Shown here: positions 34,701 to 48,023 of the stretch, piece by piece
How positions within the stretch are numbered: the first letter of the stretch is position 1
Layout of the letters: every line of letters starts with the position of its first letter
Source: Conchocele bisecta
Taxonomy: Eukaryota; Mollusca; Bivalvia; Lucinida; Thyasiridae
DNA length: 64,000 nt
Assembly: GCA_029237695.1 (NCBI GenBank)
Contig: CM055279.1
Span: 56,989,530-57,053,529 of the forward strand
Direction of reading: 5' to 3'
Position numbers and translations under genes: made by a program
Notes under the pieces: model-generated
Databases searched by the model: none
What the model was told of the DNA's origin: nothing
Seen by the model: only the letters and a program-made list of their open reading frames with translations

Positions 34701-37700
34701 CCTTTTTTCTTCTCCCAATCACAATTACAGATTCCCACACCAATAAACCATTTTAAGCAGTTATTTCCTCCAGTCACAATACAGATTGGCCACACATCCC
34801 ATAAAGCCATAAATTTCTTCCAGTCCACAATACAAGATTGGCCTCACATCCCATAAGCCATATTTCTCCTCACAAACAGATGGCCACACATCCTAAGCCC
34901 ATGGTTCCCAGCACAATACAGATTCCACACATCCATAAGCCGGTAAGTTCTCCCAGTCACAAATACAGATTGGGCCACACTGCCTTACCGTTTTCTCCAG
35001 TCACAAGACAGATGGCCCACATCCCATAAACTCTATTTTCTCCAGTCACAATACAGATTGGCCACACATCCCATAAGCCATATTTCTCCAGTCACAATAC
35101 AGATTGGCCACACATGCCATAAGCCATATTTCTCCAGTCACAATACAGATTGGCCCACATCCCATAAACTCTATTTCTCCAGTCACAATACAGATTGGCC
35201 ACACATCCCATAAGCCATATTTCCTCCAGTCACACAGATGGGCCCTCTATGCCATAAAGCCTATTTCTCCAGTCACAATACAGATTGGCCCCACACAATA
35301 AGCCCGGATTTCTCCAGTCACAATACAGATTGGCCACACATCCCATAAGCCGTATTTCTCCAGTCACAATACAGATTGGCCACACATGCCATAAGCCGTA
35401 TTTCTCCAGTCACAATACAGATTGGCCACACATCCCGTAGCCCGATTTCTCCATCACAAACAGATTGGCCACACTCCCATAAGCCCTATTTTCTCCAGTC
35501 TACATTACAGATTGGCCACACATGCCATAAGCCCTATTTCTTCCATTTCACAATACAGATTGGCCACAACATCCCATAAGGCCCTATTTCTCCAGTCACA
35601 ATACAGATTGGCCGCCCACCCATATAAACCCGTATTTCTCCATCACAATACAGTGGCCACACTGCCTTAAGCCTTGTTTCTCCATCACAATTACAATTGG
35701 CCACACATCCCATAAACCGTAATTTCTCCATCACAATACAGAATGGCCACACAGCCATAAGCCATTGTTTCTCCATCACAATTTCAGATTGGCCACACAT
35801 CCCATTAAGCCATATTCGCCGTCCAAATACAGATTGGCCCACCAACCCGTAACCTATTTCTCCAGCACAATACAATTGGCCACATATCCATAACCGATGG
35901 TCCATCACAATACTGATGGGTCTCACTTCCCATAAGCCATATTTCTCCAGTCACAATACAGATTGGCCACACATGCCATAAACCGATTTCTCCATCACAA
36001 TACAAGGGGCCACTCAGCCATAACCGTATTTCTCCAGACACAAATAAACAGATTGGCCCACCACACCCGTAAGCCCTATTTCTCCGTCACAAGACTGATG
36101 CCACACTCCCAGCCCTATTTCGCCATTCACAATACAAGGGCCACACATGCCATAAACCGATTTCTCCATCACAATACAAGATGGCCACACATGCCCATAA
36201 GCCATGTTTCTCCAGTCACAATACAGATGGGCCACACTCCCATAAGCCTTATTCTCCGGCACAATAACAGATGGCCACACATCCCTAGCCCGTTTTCTCC
36301 AATCACAATACGATTCCCACATGCCATTAACCGTATTTCTCCAGTCACAATACAATTGGCCACACATGCCCATAAGCCATTTATCTCCAGTGGACAATAC
36401 GATTGGCCCACATCCATAAACGCTATTTCTCCAGTCACAATACAGATTGCCACACATCCATAAGCCATATTTTCTCCAGCACAATACAGATTGGCCACAC
36501 ATCCATAAGCCTATGTTCTCCAGTCACAATACAGATTGGCCACTATCCCATAAACCGTGTTTCTCCATCAAAATACAAGACCCAACTCCCATAAGCCGTC
36601 TCCCATCACAATACAGATTGGCCACACATTCCATAAGCCGTATTTCTCAGTCACAATACTGATTTGGCCACACATCCCGAATCCCATTTCTCCAGTCAAA
36701 CAATACAGATGGCCACACATCCCATAAGCCCTATTTCTCCAGTCACAATACTGATTGGCCCACACTCCATAACCCTAGGGCTCCATTCACATACAATGGG
36801 CCACACCATCCCCAGAACCCTATTTCTCCAGTCACAATACAATTGGCCACTTTCATCCCATAAACCTTATTTCTCCAGCACAATACAAAGACCACCATCC
36901 ATAACCAGTTTCTCCAGTCACAATACAGATTGGCCACACATCCCAGAAACCCTTTTTGCTCCATCACAACAATTGGCCACACGCCATAACCATGTTTCTC
37001 CAGTCACAATACAGTTGGCCACACATGCCCATAAGCCTATTTCTCCGTCACAATTACAGATGCCACACATCCCGTAAGCCCTTTTTCTTCCAATCACAAA
37101 TAAAGATTCCCACTGCCATAAGCCGTATTCTCCAGTCACAATACAGATTGGCCACACATCCATAAGCCATATCTCCAGTCACAATACAGATTGGCCCACA
37201 TCCCATAAAACTCATTTTTCCATTCACAATACAGATTGGCCCCACATCCCTAGCATTTTCTCCAGCACAATACAATTGGCCACACATGCCATAACCGTAT
37301 TTCTCCAGTCACAATACAGATTGGTCCACACTTCCCATAAGCCCTATTTTTCGCCAGTCACAAGACTTATTTGGCCACACATGCCTTAACCATATTCTCC
37401 ATCACAGACAGATTGGCCCACATCATAAACCCTATTTCCCTCCAGTCACAATACAGATTTGGCCACACATCCAGAAAACCGATTTCTCCAGTCACAATAC
37501 AAGAGTTGGCCAAACATGCCATAACGTATTCTCCAGTCTCAATACAATTGGCCACACTCCCTTAAGCCCTAATTTTCTCCAATCACAATACAAGATTGGG
37601 CCACACATCCATAAGCCCTAGTTTCTCCAGTCACAATACAGATTGGCCACACATGCCCATAAAACCCGTTATTTCTCAGTCACAATACAGATTGGCCACA

Positions 37701-40386
37701 CAGGCCATAACCTTGTTTTCTCCAGTCACAATCAGATTTACAAACATCCCATAACCATATTCGCCGGTCACAATCAGATTGGCCCACATGCCTAAGCCTA
37801 TTTCTCCATCACAATATACTGAGGGGCCACACATCCCCTAACCCTATTTCTCCAGTCACAATTACGATTGGCCCACACATCCCATAAGCCCTATTTCTCC
37901 AGTCACAATACAGATTGCCACACATCCGTAAACATAGTTCTCCAGTCACAATACAGATTGGCCCACACATCCCATAAAACCCGTATTTCTCCAGTCACAA
38001 TTACAGATTGGCACACATGCCATAAGCCGTATGTTCTCCAGTCACAATAACAGATTGGCCACACATGCCAGCCGTATCTCCAGCACAATCTGATTTGGGC
38101 ACACATGCCATAAGCCGATTTCTCCATCACAATTACAGATTGGCTACACATCCTGGTAAGCCCTAGTTTCTCCATCTCAATACAGATGGCCCACATCCAG
38201 CCCATAAGTTCTCCAGTCTATACGAGGGGGCCTCACATCCCTAAGCCATATTTCGCCAGTCACAATTTACAGATGGCCACCACATGCCATAGCCGATCCA
38301 TCACATACAAGTGGCCACACAGCCCATAAGCCCTAGTTCTCCATCACAATAACAGATTGCCACACATCCCATAACCCGTTTTATTTCCTTCCAGTTCACA
38401 CTTTACAGATTTGTGCCACACATGCCCATAAGCCCATGTTTTGTCCAGTCAACAATACAGATTTGGCCCCACATCCCATAACCATATTCTCCGTCACAAT
38501 ACAAGATTGGGCCACACATCCGTAAGCCCTATTTCTCCAGCCACAATACAGTTGGCCACACATCCCTAAGCCCTATTTCTCCAGTCACAATACTGATTGG
38601 CCACACATCCCGATAAGATTCTCCTGTCACAACATTGAATGCCACACATCCCAATAAACCCGTATTTGTTTCTCCATTCAAAATACATATTGGCCACACA
38701 TCCATAAACCTACTCCAGTCCACAATACAGATTGGCCACACATGCCATAAGCCTAATTTCTCCAGTCACAATAGAATTGGCCACACATGCCATAAGCCGT
38801 ATTTCTCCCAGTCACAATACAGATTGGCCACACATCCTGTAAAGCCTATTTCCCTCCAAGTCACAATTTACAGTTGGCACACATATAAGCCCAATATTTC
38901 TCCAGTCCACAATACAGATGGCCACACATCCCCATAAAGCCATATTCTCCCAGTCCACAATACAGTTGGCCACACATTCCAGCCCGTATTCTTCCAGTCA
39001 CAATACAGATTGGCCACACAGCCATAAGCCTATTTTCTCCAGTCCCCTACAGATTTGGGCCACCCATGCAAAGCCCTATTTGTTCCAGTCACAATACAGA
39101 TTGGCCACACATGCCATAAGCCGTATTTCTCCAGTCACAATACAGATTGGCCACACATCCCGTAAGCCCTATTTCTCCAGTCACAATACAGATTGGCCAC
39201 ACATGCCATAAGCCCTATTTCTCCAGTCACAATACAGATTGGCCACACATCCTATAAGCCCTATTTCTCCGTACACAATACAGATGGCCACTCCATCACA
39301 TAGCCATCCCTCCCATTCAGCAATACATTGGGCCACATCCCATAAACCCTATTTCTCCAGTACAATACAGTTGGCCACTCCTAAGTGTTCTCCAGTCACA
39401 ATACAGATTGGCCACACATCCCATAAAGCCTATTTCTCCAGTCACAATACAGATTGGCCACACATGCCATAAGCCGTATTTCTCCAGTCACAATACAGAT
39501 TGGCCACACATCCCATAAGCCCTATTTCTCCAGTCCATACAGATGGCCACACATCCCAAGCATATTCTCAGTCACATACAGATTGGCACAAACCCCTAAG
39601 CCATATTCTCCAGGTACAATACAGATTGGCACACATGCCCATAAGTATTTCTCCAGTCACAATCAGATTGGCCACATCCATTTAAGCCGTATTTCGTCAC
39701 AATACAGATTGGCCACACATGACCCATAAGCCTATTTTCGTCACAATTTACAGATTGGCCACATCCGTAGCAATATTTCTCCAGTCACAAAGATTGGCCA
39801 CATGCATAAGCCCTTTTTCCAGTCACATACAGATTGGCCACAATCCTGTAAGCCCTATTTCTCCAGTCACAATACAGATTGGCCACACATCCCCATAGCC
39901 CTATCAGTCACAATATTTGGACATCCATAAGCCCTATTTCCCAGTACTAAGATTGGCCACATCCCATAAGCCCTCGTCCCATACGAGGCCACTGCCCATA
40001 AGCCGTATTTTCAGTCCATACGATGGCACATCCCATAAGCGTATTTCAGTCATTCAGATTGGCCACATCCCATAAGCCCATATCTCCCGTCACAATACGA
40101 TTGGCACATCCATAGCCTCTTTTCCCAGTCACAATACAGATTGGCCACACATGCCATAAGCCGTATTCCTCCAGTCACAGATTGGCCACATCCCATAAGC
40201 CAATTTCTCCGTCACAATACAGTTGGCCACATCCCATAAGCCGTATTTCTCAGTCACAATACGTTGGCCACATCCCATAAGCCTCTCCACAATACGATTG
40301 GCCACACATCCCATAAGCCCTATTTCTCCAGTCACAATACAAATTGGCCACACATGCCATAAACCGTATTTCTCCAGTCACAATCA
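31719..40386. repeat. 46-bp satellite array, ~190 units
   Basis: The unit is GTCACAATACAGATTGGCCA followed by CACATCCCATAAGCCCTATT and TCTCCA, 46 bases. It is clean at 31719-32110, 35000-35420 and 39080-39250. The rest carries very frequent one- to three-base insertions and deletions. That pattern is more like low consensus accuracy in a long array than like evolution. All reading frames on both strands are satellite translation. 34081-34130 is foreign AT-rich sequence. Confidence 0.97.
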
Positions 40387-40838
40387 TAATTGGGTTGCCC
40401 TCAGAGTAAGGGGCATTACATTTTCCACCAGTGTAGTACCAGATCTCCACGTGCATCCTGTCTGATTATTGCCTACACTGTTTACCATTCAGTCATTGAG
40501 TAGCTTTGTCGTCACCAGCAGCACCAGTAGACCATAATCATCGTACTGTGTCACTGTGCAGATGATCAGGATCTACACTGTTGCAACTGTCGTTGGTGCC
40601 GTTTCCTGGCTGGCAACCCAATTGGAGTTGAGTGTATGAGTTTCATTGCTATTGTTACTATGAATGGTGCAATATTGTTGGTTGATACATGTACATCATT
40701 GCACAGGTATGTTGTCCAGTTGGAAAGGAACTAAATGTACATGTATTATTTTACGTGATTCGTTAATGCCAGTTTACTCCTGACCACAGGTGCCAGAAAA
40801 AAAACCACCTGATTATCTAGTTTCTAATATAAATTAAA
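40387..40838. other. Unassigned spacer
   Basis: No gene recognised between the satellite and the fold-back element. Confidence 0.45.
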
Positions 40839-41900
40839 AGGTCAGCAATGCAGTGAAACATGCGCCTTTTTCAAACCCTTTAAAATGATAGAAATTGCAT
40901 TTGATATTGAATATTTGCAAAAAGACATCATTCAGTGTCACGGTGCCGTTCAGCGGGTCAAGTATTTTGTTCACATAGTCTTCTCCACAAAAAGTCGTCG
41001 AAATCGATGGAATGGTGCACATGATTAATGTATGTAGCTGATGTAGTAGATATAGCCTGGACAATGATATTTCTTCGAAATTTTGGCCTATCTGTATATA
41101 TCATTAATATTTTCCGGGGCCGTCGATTTCAACGACTTTTGTGTGCTGGTCAAGATTACAAAACTACTGTCTGTTTCACGAAACCTACCAAAATTTTATG
41201 GCCATATATACAATACAATATTTCTTTGGATAATATTAAATTTTATAAAAATTTAAGAATGACTTCTTTTTATTTCGTGAAATTTGGTCCAATATTGATT
41301 TGATTACGAAAAAACAATTTCCCCATGTTAAATCTTCATAGACATCACAGAGTGAAGATGTCTATGGGGATTTAACGTGAGGTAATTTTTCGTATTTCAG
41401 AAATAGTGGACCGATTTTCAAAATTTAACTTGTTTTCTTAGTTGGATCACTTCCAAGCTATCTAGCCAGGTTTCTGAGTCTATTTCCATTTATTTTTTTT
41501 TATTTTTTTTTTGACTCCTCAACCAGCTCCACCACCTCCTTTAAATTCCATAAACAGATCAATTTTTCGTAATAAAAATCAACATTTGACCAAATTTCAC
41601 GAAATAAAAAGAAAGCTCGTTCTTACATTTTGATAAAATTTAATATTATCGAAAATAAAATTTGTTTACATATGGCCATAAAAATTTGCTTATATGGCCG
41701 TAAAATGAGGGCAGGTTTCGTGAAACAGACAGTAGTGCTGTATCACATGCACAAAGTACTTTTTAACCCGGTAAACGGGACGGACTGTGATGCTGAACGA
41801 TGTATATTTACAGATATTCCAGGTGACTTTAGAGTAAGGTACCGATTTCTATCCTTTTAACGGATTTGAAAAATGCATATGTTTTACTATGTTGCTAACC
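40839..41900. repeat. Long fold-back element E1
   Basis: The left arm (40839-~41300) and right arm (~41580-41900) are diverged inverted copies. Shared marks are ACTGTCTGTTTCACGAAACC (41163) against its complement near 41718-41737, TTTTTATTTCGTGAAATTTG, and an outer GCAATGCAGTGAAACATG against CATATGTTTTACTATGTTGC. The left arm alone has an extra segment at ~40983-41147, itself an inverted repeat of ~28-bp arms. The centre has a small hairpin (41327-41346 with 41357-41376). No transposase is seen. Confidence 0.75.
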
Positions 41901-42041
41901 GTGGTAGTGACCATGGTACTGACCGTAGTACTAACCGTGGTAGTGACCGTGGTACTAACCATGGTAGTGACCGTGGTACTCACCGTGGTAGTGACTGGTA
42001 CTAACCGTGGTAGTGACCATGGTACTCACTGTGGTACTGAC
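41889..42041. repeat. 12/24-bp minisatellite
   Basis: Tandem copies of ACCGTGGTAGTG / ACCATGGTACTG, about 12-13 units, starting inside the right end of the fold-back. Confidence 0.9.
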
Positions 42042-42403
42042 CAAATATGGCCTTTCTAATAGGTTCTTCTTCAAACAAAGGACGCCATCACCAAGAAAGG
42101 CCTGCTGTAATTGTATTGGTCCATGTCAGTTCTGGCATATGTAACTACAGGTAGCCATTGTAACACAGGTACATTGGTGCAATATGATTGGTTAATCGTA
42201 TTGCTGTTACATACTTCAATTCATTGTTTGGGGATCGGTGTAATACACATATTGTTACTTCATGTACACGGAGAAACATGTACACATGTTCTGCTCTAGT
42301 GATATTGCACAACTTTAGGTACACAATATTACTCAGGAAAAAAATTATTGCACGTTTCCCATATACAAAAAATATTTGATTTGTGTTTTCAGTCGTGTCC
42401 GAA
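42042..42403. other. Unassigned spacer
   Basis: Nothing recognised. Confidence 0.4.
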
Positions 42404-42965
42404 TATTTAAATACCGTCTGTTCCACGTTTTTCTGCCGACAAACTTTTGGCTATTAAACACATTAAATCTAAAAAGATATTTAAATGTTAGTAGTTGTTC
42501 ATCAATAACAAAAAATTTACCCTCGCATAAACATTTTATTTGATAAAATTCCGTCCAATATTGCTGTTATTGCGGGAAAAAAACAAACTATTTTCCAATG
42601 GGAATTTAACATTGGGCATACAAATAGATTTTTTAAAATAATTTTTGAATTTGTGGACCAATTTTCAATATCTAACTTTTGTTTTCTTAGTGACATCATT
42701 TCCAAGCTATCTCGCCAGGATTCGGAGTAAATTTCCAAATTTGTTTGTTTTTCGGTTCTCATCGTCACTCTTCACCTCCTTTTTGTCCCAATTTTGCAAT
42801 TAAATCAATATTTCATGGAATTTGATCAAATTAAAAAATTTGGCGAGGGTGACATTTATTATTGATGAAAAAAGTACTTACATTTAAATATTTCTGAGAT
42901 TTAATGTGCTTAGTAGCCAACAGTTTGTTGGCAGCAAAACGTGGAACAGACAGTAGTAGATTTGC
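42404..42965. repeat. Long fold-back element E2
   Basis: The arms ~42410-42570 and ~42795-42960 are diverged inverted copies. Both carry CTGTCTGTTCCACG-type outer ends, ATTAAATCT and a CCTCGC segment. The centre (42590-42790), including TTCCAAGCTATCT and GCCAGG, is homologous to the centre of E1 (41395-41500), so the two are one family. Confidence 0.75.
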
Positions 42966-43077
42966 AATACACTCAATGATATTTTTCTAAAACGGTAGTT
43001 TGCACTTTGTTTGAATGAAATGACTTGCCAACATGGGCACATTATGGCATCCAGTAGAATGGTAAACATGCGATATC

Positions 43078-43358
43078 GAGACCTGGTTTGACCCTCAGGT
43101 ACGTCTTTGACTTCCTTGTATGTGAGAGTTGAATCTGGTTATACCCCCTTATAAGAGTTTGGTGTGGTATGTACCTGGAACCAGGTTGGGTTATCCTACT
43201 TTCAGGGCATATATATTTATTTCGATGTAAATATTCCGTTCTGATTTTGGGATTTCCCCCTAATGCAGCAGGTTAAATACAGGATCGAACCGGTTGGCCT
43301 GGCCTAAAATGATCTTAGCTGTGGATAGGCTGTTAAACATCAATAACCAAACAAACTA
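43078..43358 (+). mobile_element. SINE copy
   Basis: Starts at ACCTGGTTTGACCCTCAGGT and runs through GTATGTGAGAGTTGAATC, TTCTGATTTTGGGATTTCCC and a tail GGCTGTTAAACATCAATAAC with CAAACAAAC. This is a diverged subfamily, with ACCTGGAACCAGG in place of the usual block. Confidence 0.7.
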
Positions 43359-44411
43359 TACACGTGGCGGTGTTTCACTGACTGAAAGGTGAACAATACA
43401 AGCACTGTCCGACTACACAGAGATACATGCTGATCTGTGTCTACACTGGTTGCCGAGGCTATAAGCCCCATATCCTCAGTCACAGCCTCAGTACGATGTT
43501 CACAGCCCAATCATCAAACACAGCTGCACAACAGAAGTGCAAACAAAATGACACCAGGCTGGTTCACATGTCTTGTCGAGTACACACATTTCAGGGGACA
43601 TTTTTATTTGCTCGCAAATGAGACGATTAGTTTACAAAAATAGATATGGGAACGTTGCTATCAGTAGAAGTGTCTGACCAGCGTCTTCTTCAGCCTTCAG
43701 GAACAGACACAGTGTGTCACTGGAGGCCCTGATGATTGGTCTGATCAGTTTCTAGTCTTCATCGGGAGCACATACTGTCTGTCACTGAGGAAATCGGGCA
43801 TAATTATGGCCTTTACAACCAGAGTACCGCGGTCAACCTGCACTTCCATGCCGTCTGATTAGGGTCTGCACTTTCTACCATGTGTTTGCAGGTTTTTCCC
43901 TAACAGAATGGAGAAGAGTGCAGATCCCCAATGAGACTGCACACTGATCAGTCTTCACAAATAGAACAGCTCACAGAATGATAAATGGTCAACCTGGATG
44001 TAGATATCAAAATATATCCTTTATATGCAATGGCTTGATAAAACAGTGTGCTGTATTTAGAGGTGATTATCATGCATATCGGTATATTCTCCAATCACGT
44101 TTTGGCTTGTGGATTATCCATGCTGCTTTTGTTCAATTTATTTCCTAACCGCCCATGTACATGACGGTACAGAAATAATTTGAATTTAATAGTTATGGAT
44201 TATGGACGCCTGTCACTGACCCCTTCTGAGCTAATCTTCTCGCAACCAATTACCATTTATACAATATACAACTTATATAGTTTACTTATCGTCATGTTTG
44301 TGTAGACAGCCTGTACAATGAAGGGTCAGTTGTATAGCACTTTATAATATAAAAGTGGCTCTAGCAGGGCATTAACAGTGTATTAAAAAATACCGTTTAT
44401 TTAATACGGTC
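43359..44411. other. Unassigned region
   Basis: No gene recognised. Several stretches such as GGTCTGCACT and CAGTGTGTCACTGGAG recall scattered retroposon sequence, but no border can be set. Confidence 0.35.
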
Positions 44412-44532
44412 ATCTGATTATCGTCAAATAATGCACAAGTGATTGGGTCCTTACGTTCAACAAATGAGTGAGCGTAGCGAACCGAGTTTGTTTAGCGGTA
44501 GGACCCTATCACATGGGCATTATTTCAAGATA
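44412..44532. repeat. ~50-bp arm inverted repeat
   Basis: CTGATTATCGTCAAATAATG with ATTGGGTCCTTACG on the left is matched inverted by TAGGACCCTATCACATG and CATTATTTCAAGATAATCAG on the right, around a GAGCGTAGCGAACCGAG centre. Confidence 0.75.
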
Positions 44533-44949
44533 ATCAGCTCATCTGGTTGCATAAACATTTTCTTAAATTTCACACATGATTCTTCATAAAAATAAAGTGA
44601 ATGAAGCGTAAAATATGGCCAACAGATATGCAAATTAATTTCTGGAGGCGGGCCGTAGTAATGGCGACTGTCTCGCGATTCAGAGGGTATGTCTGAGAAC
44701 ATGATTTGATTGGACGAAGGAAACACATCATGACGTCATTTCTCTGTATGGTAGGCACGAGAGTGGTGTAAACTACTGCTGCCGAAGGTGTAATTCACCG
44801 TTGGATTTCTGTAAACTACTGCTGAAATGTAAGAAAAATGCCGGATCATGGAATGTGTATCAACTCCACTACTCCAGTTACTACAAACATGGCCATGCCC
44901 ACAAACTTTGAGGCACACGATGGAATGGTATCCGGAAAAAAAAACCTGG

Positions 44950-45225
44950 AACATAACTCCCTTCGTGTAAAAATTAACCCATGGACTTAACCCCCTTCAT
45001 GATTTTTACAGAGTGGACAAAACCCCCTTCATCATTTTTACAAGGTGAACATAAACCCCATCTCAGTTTTTACAGGGTGGACAAAACCCTCTTCATTGTT
45101 TTTATTGTAAAAAACATGAAAGGGGTTATGTCCACCTTGTAAAAACGACTTTGTCCACCCTGTAAAAATGATGAAGGGGGTTATGTCTATGTGGTCATTT
45201 TCACACAAAGGGGTTTATGTCACTC
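44950..45225. repeat. Fold-back with internal tandem units
   Basis: Direct repeats of AACCCCCTTCATGATTTTTA with CAGGGTGGACAAA on the left half are met by inverted copies (GATGAAGGGGGTTATGTC) on the right half. The centre is near 45105. It is both tandem and palindromic, so one strand could form a long imperfect hairpin. Confidence 0.75.
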
Positions 45226-45439
45226 GAATCATGTCTGTATCACATCAACATACATCAAGCACTCCATGGGAAATGCATGCATGAGCAAGTCAATATTAAT
45301 CAATAACAATGCACCTGTGATTTAATTTAATTTATCTAGCTTTAGAACATACAAGTATTGTTATACATACATGAACCTATATCAACCTATGGCCAAGACA
45401 TATATTTCATATTATTTGCATGTCGCCCAGTGGTTTCAG

Positions 45440-45545
45440 TTATCGTTTTTGTCACGACTGCTTTAGCAGAAACCGCGACTATAGTCGCCGCTTTTTCCAT
45501 CGTCGGGGCCGTTGTCCAAAATGTAAAAAAGTTTGTACACGCTTC
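45440..45545 (+). repeat. Helitron-like 5' end
   Basis: TTTTGTCACGACTGCTTTAG with CAGAAACCGCGACTATAGTC resembles the 5' end at ~15046. No 3' end was found. Confidence 0.45.
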
Positions 45546-46180
45546 ATCATCATGGTACTTTAATATTACTGGACGGATTGCTTCAATATTTGGACACTTG
45601 ATACATATGAGCATTGGGAACACACTCATGCCACCATTAACATGACCTTGACCATTTCGACCTTCACATGGTTTTGGAAACACTTAGCCATTTTTTTATG
45701 TCAAAATGTTTCTTCAACCTTGAACGTTTTCGTATTGTAAACATGCACTTTTCTGACGGTTTTTGTGATGCCATCATCATTTTACAGTCAATTGCCTCAG
45801 CAGGCGTGACACCGCTTCCTTGGCGATATTCTTGTTTGAATTATTCTTTCGTTGAGGACTGTGGGTTCGACACCACCACTGTGATTTCCTTTTTTTATTG
45901 AATGTTGTCCATCTCTTCATACTCCCACATATCTTCAGTTGTTAATACATTTATTATTAACTTCTTAGTGACATCTAATTGTCTGTCTGGACCAAATGTA
46001 TACGCGAAACCAATGTCTTCCCCGGGTCGGGGTGGAGAGGGAGACATACTATATATTGGGTGGGCTTAGCCAGCCAAACATTTCCAAGGGCCGGACATTG
46101 GGAGGCCAAGAACCTCGAGGATGTGTTTATTTGCCGGCCCAAAGAGCCCCCCCCTCATGTACTATCGTTCCTGTTTTTCC
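45546..46180. other. Unassigned region
   Basis: No gene recognised. CATTTTTTTATGTC-type sequence and low-complexity C-runs only. Confidence 0.35.
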
Positions 46181-46290
46181 TACTAGATGGTGTTGAAATA
46201 TTTCCTGCTCTATGGTGTTGAAATATTTCCTACCTGATGGTGTTGAAATATTTCCTACCCAATGGTGTTAAAATATTTCCTACCCGATGA
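46181..46290. repeat. Short minisatellite
   Basis: Four to five copies of GATGGTGTTGAAATATTTCC with a variable TACC linker. Confidence 0.85.
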
Positions 46291-46747
46291 CAAACAAAAT
46301 ATCCAGAATAAATGTACTTTTCCTGCTGTTGCATTCAACAGCGGTGTACTGCCCTGGAATATATTTTCTCCTATGCTACAGAGATCACACTAGGTAATCG
46401 GAACCTTTCTACATGTATGTAGTATTCTATGGTTGTGCAATAAATAAAAAATGACATTCATGGGGGTGTCTTGATAGTCTTTAAAGTGTAACATGGAATG
46501 ATAACATCAGACATGCACTTGAACATCCATTCATCCAATGTGAAAATGTTCACAATTTGTAAGTTTCAGTTGGCTGCCAATCAGTATTTATAAACAGCGC
46601 CAGTGAATATAGGCTGCTGACTGAGACGAGGCATCTTATAGCATTTGTGACCAGTGTAGCCCCAGACCAGCCTGCACATTCACATCATTTTATCAGGGCA
46701 TATGCTGTTTGTCATTCTGTCACTGGAGTAGGCATACTACCATCACC

Positions 46748-46802
46748 AGTGGGGGGTTGGTCGGGCGAATGCGATGGTGTAAATTAACGGTGGGGTTCCT
46801 CC
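46748..46802 (+). mobile_element. SINE 5' fragment
   Basis: GGGGGTTGGTCGGGCGAATG to GGGGTTCCTCCTTA matches the SINE 5' end and stops abruptly. Confidence 0.65.
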
Positions 46803-47235
46803 TTAATATGCAAACCACATGGGGTCATGTTGCTAATTCACAATTATCATCATAAGGTGTCAAGTATGATCACATTTGTCATTCTCACTTCTCTTTGGGG
46901 CATTATCATAATTTCCCTGATCAACGTAATTAAACATTTGGTGTAGAGATGTCCTCAAATCCATTATAGCATTGCATTCAGAATACATTAATTACTAGGC
47001 ATAATTATTACAATCAAATTTAACTACAATTTGTTTTTCTTTAATTTTCCAAAATATATTTTGTTACCACTCTTTTAACCGTTTTGTTGAAAATTAAGTT
47101 ATTTAATATTTTTCATCCAGGTAGTGTATTCCTAGAATGCAATGGGTGAATGATATCCTGTTGTTTCCTTACTCTGTGATTTTTGTACATGTAACATGTT
47201 TAAATTCTTGCCTCTGTCATACATGTATGTATATA

Positions 47236-47317
47236 ATAGAGGGCCACATGGAAGATTAGTGAAAACTAAATGTGTTACCCTCTCAAAATAAAGACTATTA
47301 TTATTATTATTATTTAA
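47236..47317 (+). mobile_element. Retroposon 3' tail (LINE-like)
   Basis: GGAAGATTAGTGAAAACTAA, AAAATAAAGAC and a (TAT)n run form the kind of 3' tail seen on CR1/L2-like LINEs and their SINEs. Only the tail is present; the next SINE fragment starts at its end. Confidence 0.5.
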
Positions 47318-47705
47318 TAGGAATCACGATTTGCCTGGTTTGGCCCTACGTTTTTATCTTTGGCTCTTGTGTTACCTGGGAGTTCAATTGGGTTATTGCC
47401 CATTATAAAAGATTATTACTGATCCTACTGCTTTTGGCAGGGGGCCAAGTGATTCTGGTGTGGCGAGGACCTGGCATCAGATCAGGATTATTCTGATTTC
47501 AGGGCTGGATATATAGTTTTTTAATTGTAAATATTCAGTTCTGATTCTGATTCCCCCCCCCCATTTGTACATGTAGTACATGATGTACTTGAACATGTAC
47601 ATGTACTTGTACAGGTAATATATGGGATTTAGTACTAAACCCATTGACCTGGCCTTAAATGACCTTAGCTGTTGATAGGCCGTTAAACCCCAATAAACAA
47701 ACAAA
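47318..47705 (+). mobile_element. SINE copy, nearly complete
   Basis: From TAGGAATCACGATTTGCCTG through GGGTTATTGCCCATTATAAA, GATCAGGATTATTCTGATTT, a C-run, a TGTACATG-rich segment and the tail GCCGTTAAACCCCAATAAAC. The interior shows what a SINE unbroken at the T-run looks like (ATATATAGTTTTTTAATTG at 47509-47527). Confidence 0.8.
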
Positions 47706-47784
47706 ACAAACTACCATCACCAATATTTCTGACTATAAAGTGACACGCTGATCAGACATGGACACAGTACAATTCCATTGCGAG

Positions 47785-47934
47785 CCGTGGTGGTTGGTTG
47801 GGAGCATGCGATGGGTAATTTAATGATCGAGATTCATCCTTTACCAGAATCTTGACCGGAGTCCTGGTTTGGCCCTCACGTATGTCTTTGGTATTCTTGT
47901 ATGTGAGGGGTGAATTTGGTTATACCCTTTACTC
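47785..47934 (+). mobile_element. SINE 5' fragment
   Basis: GGTGGTTGGTTGGGAGC through GTATGTGAGGGGTGAATTTG matches the SINE 5' half. It stops where the cassette region begins. Confidence 0.65.
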
Positions 47935-48023
47935 TATGCATAACAAGGGGCCATTTCTATTGTTCTAGAATAATGGAAATGGCCCCTTCCTCCCCATATT
48001 GTTGGCACGTCCGTCCGTCCGGG

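Noticed and set aside
31719..40386. Dozens of open frames of 60-170 codons on both strands
   Set aside because: All are translations of the 46-bp satellite with shifting frame; peptides repeat the same motif (IGHTSHKPYF and its reverse).
44736..44954. Small protein on the minus strand
   Set aside because: No homology recognised and overlaps repeat sequence; codon usage not distinctive.
47272..47496. 74-codon frame with hydrophobic stretch
   Set aside because: Spans a TAT-repeat tail and a SINE; the peptide recurs in other SINE copies.
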